Assembly (NCBI RefSeq): GCF_042664795.1 | Contig: NZ_JBHTBN010000004.1 | Location: 186,001-250,000, forward strand | Length of the DNA stretch: 64,000 bases | Direction of reading: 5' to 3' | DNA from: Jejudonia soesokkakensis | GTDB taxonomy: Bacteria > Bacteroidota > Bacteroidia > Flavobacteriales > Flavobacteriaceae | In this document: positions 44,447-51,612 of the stretch, one piece after another | Position numbering within the stretch: the stretch's first letter is position 1 | How the letters are laid out: every line of letters begins with the position of its first letter | The notes under the pieces: model-generated | The model's database searches: none | What the model was told of the DNA's origin: nothing | What the model saw: only the letters and a program-made list of their open reading frames with translations | Translations under genes and position numbers: made by a program

Positions 44447-45325
44447 ATGGGAACGATTAAAACAGTACCAGTAACACGCGTAAAAAGTATTACGAAAGAG
44501 GATTTTATAAAAAATTTCTACGAACCTCAATTGCCGGTGTTAATTGAAGACTTAAGCAAGGATTGGCCAGCCTATAAAAAATGGAATCTAGATTATATTC
44601 AGAGTTTGGCTGGAGATCAGATGGTGCCTCTTTACAATAATGAGCCTACCAAAGGGAGAAAGAAATCGGTAGTACCCGCCGCCAAAATGAAGCTGTATGA
44701 TTATATTGAAATCTTAAAAACCAAGCCTACAGATCTGCGCATGTTCTTTTATAATGTGCTGAAAAAAATGCCAGAACTCACAAAAGATTTTGACTATCCA
44801 GATATTGGTTTGCCATTCTTTAAAAAATTGCCTGTAATGTTCTTTGGCGGAAAGGGAAGTAAAGTATTGGCACATTACGATATGGATTTGGCAAATTTGG
44901 TGCATTTTCACTTTCACGGCGATAAAGAGGTAACTTTGTTTCGGCCAGATCAAGCAAAATATCTATATAAAGTGCCCTTTACCGTTCATAATCTGGAAAC
45001 GATTGATATGGACAATCCAGACTTTGACAAATACCCGGCACTTCAAGAGGTGGAAGGAATTTCAGTAAAAATGAAACATGGCGATGCCTTGTATATGCCA
45101 AGCGGCTACTGGCATTATATTACCTATTTAAATGGAGGTTTTTCAATTACCTTACGGGCTTTTCCGCGGAAACCTAAAAAACTGGCTAAGTTGTTTTCTA
45201 ATGTGTTATTCATGCGCAATTTTGAAAATATGATGCGCTATGCCTTAGGTCAGAAGTGGACAGATTACAAAGAAAATAGTGTGCTTCGGAAACTAAATAA
45301 GAAATATCATAAGAATGCAAAGTAA
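44447..45325 (+). CDS. Cupin-8/JmjC-like dioxygenase-family protein
   Basis: Possible Fe(II)/2-oxoglutarate-dependent oxygenase, 292 residues. LPVLIEDLSKDWPAYKKWNL near the N-terminus is typical of cupin-8 (JmjC-like) proteins. The metal facial triad could be HYDMD (about 145-149) and the His in SGYWHYITYL (about 225). FRPDQAKYLY is the usual downstream strand. It sits six bases after the exporter gene. The substrate is unknown; hydroxylation of the pigment or of a carrier protein is possible. Confidence 0.75.
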   Translation: MGTIKTVPVTRVKSITKEDFIKNFYEPQLPVLIEDLSKDWPAYKKWNLDYIQSLAGDQMVPLYNNEPTKGRKKSVVPAAKMKLYDYIEILKTKPTDLRMFFYNVLKKMPELTKDFDYPDIGLPFFKKLPVMFFGGKGSKVLAHYDMDLANLVHFHFHGDKEVTLFRPDQAKYLYKVPFTVHNLETIDMDNPDFDKYPALQEVEGISVKMKHGDALYMPSGYWHYITYLNGGFSITLRAFPRKPKKLAKLFSNVLFMRNFENMMRYALGQKWTDYKENSVLRKLNKKYHKNAK

Positions 45326-46973
45326 GATTTTTAGTGCATTGCTTTTGCTGATTTCTTTGAGTTCCTGCGGAATAAAAAAATCATTAAATGATCGGCCAGA
45401 TCTTTCAATGTATAATGTTGATACAGCTGAAAGAACACAGCTAAGTGATTCTACATTTATTTCTGAAAATGGCTTGCTAACAAGGAACAGACAAGGCATG
45501 TATGAACTATATGTAGAAGGGAATCCACTAGAACGTGGGCTGGCCATCGGAGCTCTTACACAAGAATTGATGTACCATCAGGAGCAGGTTTTTTTTGAGA
45601 AAATAAACGCCTTGGTGCCGTCTAAAGGACAACAAAAATTCCTCGCCAAGTTTTTAAAATGGTACAATCGCAAACTCTACAAACATATTCCTGAAGAATA
45701 TAAAACCGAAATTTACGGGCTTACACGGTATGCCTCTACCGACTTTAATTCAATTGCAGAACCATACGTTCGCTCGTTGTATTTGCACGGTGCACATGAT
45801 ATTGGGCATGCGTTGCAGGATCTTATGCTGGTAGGTTGCACCTCGTTTGCGGTTTGGGACGAAAAATCTGAAGATGGGAACTTACTGATTGGTAGAAATT
45901 TTGATTTTTATGCGGGAGATGATTTTGCTGAAAATAAGATCATCTCTTTTGTAAAACCAGACGATGGCTACAAATTTATGAGTGTTACTTGGGGCGGATT
46001 TATAGGTGTGGTTTCTGGCATGAACGATCAAGGGGTAACGGTAACGATCAATGCGGGAACGTCTAAAATTCCGTTGGTAGCAAAAACGCCCATTTCAATT
46101 GTAACACGAGAGATTTTACAGTATGCGGCTACCATTGAAGAAGCTATTGAAATTGCAAAAAAATTTGAAGTTTTTGTTTCTGAATCAATCATGATAGGCA
46201 GTGCCAATGACGGCAAAGCAGTTTTGATTGAGGTATCTCCTACAAAATTTGACGTGTTTGAAGTAGAAAATTCGTCAACGTTGATCTGTTCCAATCATTT
46301 TCAAAGTGATGCCTACGGAAACGACCGAAGAAACCTAAAAACGATTAAAGAAAGTCATACGCAATACCGATTTGACCGGATGAATGAATTGCTAACCGAA
46401 GAAGCAAAAATCAATCCAACTGAAGCAGTTGCCATTTTACGAAACCGAAAAGGAATCAATGACACCGAACTTGGCTTCGGAAATGAAAAAGCACTGAATC
46501 AATTGTTGGCGCATCATGGGGTTGTTTTTCAGCCAGCCGATTTAAAAGTTTGGGTGTCTAGCAATCCGTATCAGTTAGGAGAATTTGTTGGCTATGACTT
46601 AACCGAAGAATTTGAGCGACTTTTAAAAGTTTCAGAACGCTTTACAGAGAAATCGGCTGCCAATATTCCAGCCGACCCCTTTTTAGAAACCGAAGCCTAT
46701 GCTAATTATGAAGTCTATCGGGAACTAGAAACAGAGGTTGAACTTTCGATTGCTTCAGAAAACTATGTAGTTCAACATGTGGAGCAACTTTCAGTAGTAA
46801 ATCCCGAATACTGGAAGGCGTATTATTTACAAGGGAGGTATTATTACGAAACTGAAAAATTCACTAAAGCTATTGAGTTACTTTCCGAAGCAATTAAAAA
46901 AGAAATCCCTTCACTGGAAGAGAAAAAACTGGTTGAAAAGTACCTTAAAAAGGCAAAACGTAAAGCGAGCTAA
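45315..46973 (+). CDS. C45-type Ntn-hydrolase lipoprotein with TPR-like tail
   Basis: A 552-residue probable lipoprotein: SALLLLISLSSCGIKK is a lipobox with Cys near 19. The central domain resembles acyl-CoA:6-aminopenicillanate acyltransferase/C45 peptidases: MLVGCTSFAVWDEKSEDGNL with the nucleophile Cys (about 177), LIGRNFDFYAGDDF, and WGGFIGVVSGMNDQGVTVTI. The last ~80 residues look like tetratricopeptide helices (EYWKAYYLQGRYYYETEKFT). Known family members form or cut amide bonds, so it could transfer or release an acyl or aryl group at the envelope. It overlaps the cupin gene by 11 bases. Confidence 0.75.
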   Translation: MQSKIFSALLLLISLSSCGIKKSLNDRPDLSMYNVDTAERTQLSDSTFISENGLLTRNRQGMYELYVEGNPLERGLAIGALTQELMYHQEQVFFEKINALVPSKGQQKFLAKFLKWYNRKLYKHIPEEYKTEIYGLTRYASTDFNSIAEPYVRSLYLHGAHDIGHALQDLMLVGCTSFAVWDEKSEDGNLLIGRNFDFYAGDDFAENKIISFVKPDDGYKFMSVTWGGFIGVVSGMNDQGVTVTINAGTSKIPLVAKTPISIVTREILQYAATIEEAIEIAKKFEVFVSESIMIGSANDGKAVLIEVSPTKFDVFEVENSSTLICSNHFQSDAYGNDRRNLKTIKESHTQYRFDRMNELLTEEAKINPTEAVAILRNRKGINDTELGFGNEKALNQLLAHHGVVFQPADLKVWVSSNPYQLGEFVGYDLTEEFERLLKVSERFTEKSAANIPADPFLETEAYANYEVYRELETEVELSIASENYVVQHVEQLSVVNPEYWKAYYLQGRYYYETEKFTKAIELLSEAIKKEIPSLEEKKLVEKYLKKAKRKAS

Positions 46974-46975
46974 GC

Positions 46976-48262
46976 ATGAAATCTGAAATAGAATATACAT
47001 CAGAGACAGAGATTAAAGCATTTCAAGAGGAAAAGCTAAAGGACATGCTTACCTATATTTCTGAAAATTCTCCGTTTTACAAGCGGATGTTTGCAGGGAG
47101 AACTATTGAGGTTTCAAAAATAAAAACACTGCAAGACCTGCAACAACTTCCAGTAACGACAAAAGATGATTTACAGCAATTTAATGATGACTTTTTATGT
47201 GTTCCGAAAACTAAAATAATTGACTTTGTAACCACCTCTGGGACGATGGGATCGCCTGTTACGTTTGCATTAACAGATAAGGATCTCGATAGATTAGCTT
47301 ATAATGAAGCCATTTCTATGGCGTGTTCTGGTGTTTCTGAAAAGGATACGATCCAGTTGATGACCACCATAGACAGACGTTTTATGGCGGGATTGGCCTA
47401 TTTTTTGGGAGCGAGAAAACTGGGTGCTGGAATTATACGAGTAGGTTCGGGAGTTCCAGAATTACAGTGGGATAGTATTTTACAATTTAAACCTACGTAT
47501 CTCATTTGTGTGCCCTCTTTTTTACTGAAACTAGTTGATTTTGCTTCAGAAAATGATATTGATGTTTCAAAAACAAATGTAAAAGCTGCAATATGTATTG
47601 GAGAACCAATTAGAGATTCGAGTTTTAAGCTGAATGCCTTAGGGAAAAAGATTCAAGCAGTTTGGGATATTGAATTGTTTTCAACCTATGCCTCTACCGA
47701 AATGGCGACTGCTTTTAATGAATGCTCAGAGCATCAAGGAGGCCACGAACATCCGGATTTGATCATTTCTGAAATTCTTGACGAACACCACCAGCCAGTT
47801 GAAGCAGGTGAAGTAGGGGAGTTAGCCATCACAACGCTGGGAGTTGAAGGAATGCCATTGCTTCGGTTTAAAACAGGAGATATGGTGCAGGCATTTACAA
47901 AAGTGTGTGGGTGTGGAAGAACTACGAAGCGATTAGGACCTGTAGTGGGTAGAAAGCAGCAGATGATTAAATATAAAGGAACAACATTATATCCTCCAGC
48001 CATGTTTAATGCGTTGGAAGAACTTTCAGAAATACAAAATTTTGTAATTGAGTTGTCTCAAAATGCTGTTGGGACTGATGAAATTTTGCTGAAGCTTGTT
48101 GTCAAAGATCCTTCTGAAACTAGTATAGAAAAAATTAAAAATCATTTTAGAGCGACCCTGCGTGTACTTCCTTCTATCGAATTAGTTTCAGAAAAAGAAC
48201 TACAAAAATTACAATTTCCAAAATTGAGTAGGAAGCCAGTTTTGTTACATGATAAACGGTAA
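46976..48262 (+). CDS. PaaK-like AMP-binding aryl acid ligase
   Basis: Adenylate-forming ligase of 428 residues similar to phenylacetate-CoA ligase: the phosphate loop is TTSGTMGSPVTFALT (about 95), then YASTEMATAFNECSEHQGG, GELAITTLGVEGMPLLRFKT and GDMVQ. Likely activates the 4-hydroxycinnamate made by the lyase for transfer to CoA or ACP. It is the last gene of the operon; its stop abuts the stop of the convergent lipoprotein gene. Confidence 0.87.
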   Translation: MKSEIEYTSETEIKAFQEEKLKDMLTYISENSPFYKRMFAGRTIEVSKIKTLQDLQQLPVTTKDDLQQFNDDFLCVPKTKIIDFVTTSGTMGSPVTFALTDKDLDRLAYNEAISMACSGVSEKDTIQLMTTIDRRFMAGLAYFLGARKLGAGIIRVGSGVPELQWDSILQFKPTYLICVPSFLLKLVDFASENDIDVSKTNVKAAICIGEPIRDSSFKLNALGKKIQAVWDIELFSTYASTEMATAFNECSEHQGGHEHPDLIISEILDEHHQPVEAGEVGELAITTLGVEGMPLLRFKTGDMVQAFTKVCGCGRTTKRLGPVVGRKQQMIKYKGTTLYPPAMFNALEELSEIQNFVIELSQNAVGTDEILLKLVVKDPSETSIEKIKNHFRATLRVLPSIELVSEKELQKLQFPKLSRKPVLLHDKR

Positions 48263-48865
48263 CTATTTGTTTTGAATAGGAATACTTTCAGAAAGTAACC
48301 GCCATGTATACCCTAATTCGCTGGTCTCGTCTAGGTCAAAAACAGAATAGTACCTAAAAAGGTTATTGGGGTTTTCTGGATCAATACGAATGGGAATAAG
48401 TGAATCTGTTACATGACTTTTATGTAATGAAAATCCGTTGACTACCTTTTTCCATTGTCCATCTTTATAGATATACAAGAAGTATTTATTAAAAATAGGA
48501 TCTTTTAATTTGGTGGTAATTAATAATAAGTCACGATCAAACTCATCAAATCGTAAGGATGAAAGGGAAGCGCCATAAGTTTCTGAAATAGTTATAGGAG
48601 GAAGTTTTTTATCCTGAAAAGCAATAATTGTTTTTCCATTTTTCTTATCGACATATTTGACATGTGCATATAAGGGAACTTCACCTTCTATAAAATTAGC
48701 CTCTACAGCTCCAGGAGGTAGGATAGGTTCTTTTATAACTGGTTCTATAATGACTTCTTCTATAGGAGTTGTATTTTTAATAATTTCTTTAGGAGGATTC
48801 TCTTTTGGGTTCGAACCACAACCAAATAGCAATCCGAAGGCATAGAGCGAAACTAGGTATTTCAT
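48263..48865 (-). CDS. Hypothetical lipoprotein
   Basis: A 200-residue protein of unknown function with a lipoprotein signal (LVSLYAFGLLFGCGSNPKE, Cys near 16). A Pro/Glu/Ile-rich linker (PPKEIIKNTTPIEEVIIEPV) precedes a globular part without recognised motifs. I use ATG at 48865 rather than the GTG one codon earlier. It begins five bases after the universal stress gene and may be cotranscribed. Confidence 0.72.
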   Translation of the reverse strand: MKYLVSLYAFGLLFGCGSNPKENPPKEIIKNTTPIEEVIIEPVIKEPILPPGAVEANFIEGEVPLYAHVKYVDKKNGKTIIAFQDKKLPPITISETYGASLSSLRFDEFDRDLLLITTKLKDPIFNKYFLYIYKDGQWKKVVNGFSLHKSHVTDSLIPIRIDPENPNNLFRYYSVFDLDETSELGYTWRLLSESIPIQNK

Positions 48866-48870
48866 CACAT

Positions 48871-49692
48871 TTAAATTTTAAATGTAATGACTGGCATCTT
48901 AGCGTGATTTACCAAATCTTCACTAATACTTCCATTAAAAAAATGAGAGATTCCTTTTCGACCATGTGTGCTCATACCCACAAGCTGAGCACCACTTTCT
49001 TTTGCAAAATTTAGAATTCCTTTTTCTACAGAAGTGTCATTATAAACATTTAAGGTGTAATTCTCTGCTCCAGTACCCTGTAAAAATTTTTCCATAATTG
49101 CTTTGGCCTGTGGTGACGTTTTAAACCCGGCAGGAGTATTTACATAAAGCAGGTGGATTTTGGCTCCCACCTCATCTGCAAATTTCTGAGCTTTTCCGAA
49201 ACTTTTTTTACATTCGTTTGAAAAGTCTGAAGCAAATACAAAATCATTGATGGTGAAATCTTTGTGCTCATTCTTTATTACCAAAACGGGTATTTTGGAG
49301 GTGCGCACTACTTTTTCAGTATTACTTCCTATAAACATTTCTTTAAATCCGCTGGCACCATGAGACCCCATAATAACAAGATCAATATTATTTTCGGCAA
49401 CAGCAGCACTAATATCATCATAGATTTCTCCATGACCTATGGTCTGAGTAACCTTTATATCTTTTAGATAAGGTTTTTTAAGTCGTTCTTCAAATTTCTT
49501 TTCTGCTAGTTTTATAAAAAATAAAGCTTCCGGCATCGCGCCAGTAGTTCCCGTATTGGCAAGATGTAAAGGCATCTCTAAAGAGTGTAACAAAAAGATT
49601 TCACTCCCGTGTTTTTTTGCCATCTGTACTGCTACTTTTAATGCATTTTCGGCTTGTGGTGAAAAGTCTGATGGTACTAAGATGCGTTTCAT
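48871..49692 (-). CDS. Universal stress protein with tandem Usp domains
   Basis: Cytoplasmic stress protein of 273 residues with two UspA-type domains. Domain 1 (about 1-145) has ILVPSDFSPQAENALKVAVQ and the nucleotide-binding loop MGSHGASGFKEMFIGSNTEK. Domain 2 (about 150-273) has FVFASDFSNECKKSFGKAQK and GMSTHGRKGISHFFNGSISE. Both loops keep the GxxGx9G[ST] pattern of ATP-binding Usp proteins. Divergent from rimP. Confidence 0.93.
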   Translation of the reverse strand: MKRILVPSDFSPQAENALKVAVQMAKKHGSEIFLLHSLEMPLHLANTGTTGAMPEALFFIKLAEKKFEERLKKPYLKDIKVTQTIGHGEIYDDISAAVAENNIDLVIMGSHGASGFKEMFIGSNTEKVVRTSKIPVLVIKNEHKDFTINDFVFASDFSNECKKSFGKAQKFADEVGAKIHLLYVNTPAGFKTSPQAKAIMEKFLQGTGAENYTLNVYNDTSVEKGILNFAKESGAQLVGMSTHGRKGISHFFNGSISEDLVNHAKMPVITFKI

Positions 49693-49782
49693 AAGCGTTT
49701 AATTTATGAGGTTGAATTATTCAAAGTAAGGTACGAATTTATTTTGGGATTTAAAACGTTTTTTAATTCTGAAAAAATGTAC

Positions 49783-49790
49783 TATATTTG
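49783..49790 (+). promoter_or_regulatory. -7 element of the rimP-nusA-infB promoter
   Basis: TATATTTG matches TAnnTTTG exactly. Transcription would start near 49797, about 58 bases before the rimP ATG, so the terminator-like hairpin below is in the leader RNA. Confidence 0.6.
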
Positions 49791-49814
49791 CACAGAATTT
49801 GATAAGCACAAGAC

Positions 49815-49840
49815 GAGGGGACATACAGTCCCCTCTTTTT
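49815..49840 (+). terminator. Terminator-like hairpin in the rimP leader (candidate attenuator)
   Basis: GAGGGGAC-ATACA-GTCCCCTC forms a perfect eight-pair stem followed directly by TTTTT. It lies between the predicted promoter and the rimP ATG at 49855, so it would end transcription of the operon early unless bypassed. The universal stress gene runs the other way and there is no forward gene upstream for it to terminate. Confidence 0.75.
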
Positions 49841-49854
49841 ATAGCCCTATTTGA

Positions 49855-50316
49855 ATGAGAGAACGAGTAGAAGAATTATTACAACAGGCCCTGGAAGAAA
49901 ACACATCACTGTTTTTAATAGACCTTGAAATTACAGACGCAAACCAGATTAGAGTTACGTTAGATGGTGATGAAGGCGTAAAAGTTGAAGACTGCATCGC
50001 TGTGAGTCGTGCTATTGAACATAATCTTGACAGAGAAGAAGAAGATTTTTCTCTCGAAGTAATGTCGGCAGGAGTTTCAGAGCCTTTAACAATACCTCGT
50101 CAGTATAAAAAGAACGTAGGTAGAAGATTAAAGATCAAGACTGAGGAGGGAGAAACCATAGAAGGTGAGTTAGTGCAAAGTACGAACGATGCAATTACCC
50201 TTCAGTGGAAGGCAAGAGAGCCCAAACCAGTTGGTAAAGGAAAAGTTACCGTACAAAAAGAAGCGGTGGTGCCCTATCAGGATATTGTGGAAGCAAAAGT
50301 GATGATAACATTTTAA
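49855..50316 (+). CDS. rimP: Ribosome maturation factor RimP
   Basis: Needed for late maturation of the 30S subunit. It has 153 residues with the N-terminal alpha/beta domain (IRVTLDGDEGVKVEDCIAVS and RAIEHNLDREEEDFSLEVMS) followed by the conserved AGVSEPLTIPRQYKKNVGR and the C-terminal SH3-like barrel. First gene of the conserved rimP-nusA-infB operon; 12 bases before nusA. Confidence 0.95.
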   Translation: MRERVEELLQQALEENTSLFLIDLEITDANQIRVTLDGDEGVKVEDCIAVSRAIEHNLDREEEDFSLEVMSAGVSEPLTIPRQYKKNVGRRLKIKTEEGETIEGELVQSTNDAITLQWKAREPKPVGKGKVTVQKEAVVPYQDIVEAKVMITF

Positions 50317-50328
50317 TTAATAGATGAC

Positions 50329-51561
50329 ATGGAAAATTTAGCGTTAATTGATTCTTTTTCAGAATTTAAGGACGATAAACAAATAGACAGAGTAACGCTT
50401 ATGGCGATACTGGAAGACGTTTTTAGAAATGCTCTGAAAAAGAAATACGGAAGTGATGATAACTTCGATATCATTGTGAACCCAGATAAAGGAGATTTGG
50501 AGATCTGGAGAAACCGTGTGGTCGTTGCAGATGGAGAAGTAGAAGATGAAAATGAAGAAATTTCGCTTTCAGCTGCACGTAAGATTGAGGATGACTTTGA
50601 AGTTGGTGAAGATGTGTCTGAAGAAGTAAAACTAATCGACTTGGGTCGCCGTTCTATTTTAGCATTGCGACAGAATTTGATTTCAAAAATTCACGAACAC
50701 GACAATACCATCATTTATAAGCAATTTAAGGAGATGGAAGGCGATATTTATACCGCAGAAGTACACCACATACGACACAGAGCTATCATATTGCTTGACG
50801 ATGACGGAAATGAAATTATCTTGCCAAAAGACAAGCAGATACCTTCAGATTTTTTCAGAAAAGGAGACAATGTAAGAGGAATTATCGAAAGCGTCGATCT
50901 AAAGGGAAATAAGCCGACAATCATTATGTCTCGTGCCAATCCTGTATTTCTTGAGAAATTATTTGAGCAGGAAATTCCAGAAGTTTTTGATGGCTTAATT
51001 ACAGTGAAAAAAGTAGTGCGTATTCCTGGTGAAAAGGCAAAAGTTGCTGTAGATAGCTATGATGACCGTATCGATCCTGTAGGTGCCTGTGTAGGTATGA
51101 AAGGGTCTCGTATCCACGGAATTGTTCGTGAGTTAGGAAACGAGAATATCGATGTTATTAATTATACCAATAACATTAATTTATTTATTACTAGAGCATT
51201 GAGTCCGGCAAAGGTTACTTCAATAAAAATTAATGAAGAAACAAAACGTGCCGAGGTAATTCTTCGTCCCGAAGAAGTAAGCAAAGCAATTGGTCGTGGC
51301 GGTCACAACATACGATTAGCAGGTCAATTAACGGGCTATGAAATTGATGTCCTTAGAGAAGGTGCTGAAGAAGATGTAGAATTAAGAGAATTCTCTGATG
51401 AGATTGAAGGCTGGATCATTGATGAATTCCACAAAATAGGATTAGACACTGCAAAAAGTGTCATTGAGCAAGACGTAAAAGATCTTGTGTTAAGAACAGA
51501 CCTTGAAGAAGAAACAATTCAAGAGGTTATCAATATATTGAAAGAAGAATTTGAAGAGTAG
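50329..51561 (+). CDS. nusA: Transcription termination/antitermination factor NusA
   Basis: Binds RNA polymerase and nascent RNA to control pausing, termination and antitermination. At 410 residues it has the N-terminal polymerase-binding domain (LMAILEDVFRNALKKKYGSD), S1 domain (about 130-200), and KH domains with GACVGMKGSRIHGIVRELGN and VSKAIGRGGHNIRLAGQLTG. It lacks the long C-terminal acidic repeats of E. coli NusA, as usual in Bacteroidetes. Confidence 0.96.
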   Translation: MENLALIDSFSEFKDDKQIDRVTLMAILEDVFRNALKKKYGSDDNFDIIVNPDKGDLEIWRNRVVVADGEVEDENEEISLSAARKIEDDFEVGEDVSEEVKLIDLGRRSILALRQNLISKIHEHDNTIIYKQFKEMEGDIYTAEVHHIRHRAIILLDDDGNEIILPKDKQIPSDFFRKGDNVRGIIESVDLKGNKPTIIMSRANPVFLEKLFEQEIPEVFDGLITVKKVVRIPGEKAKVAVDSYDDRIDPVGACVGMKGSRIHGIVRELGNENIDVINYTNNINLFITRALSPAKVTSIKINEETKRAEVILRPEEVSKAIGRGGHNIRLAGQLTGYEIDVLREGAEEDVELREFSDEIEGWIIDEFHKIGLDTAKSVIEQDVKDLVLRTDLEEETIQEVINILKEEFEE

Positions 51562-51612
51562 TTAAAAGTTTAACTATTTTTACGCATATAATAAAGAACA
51601 GAGAGCATTTTT

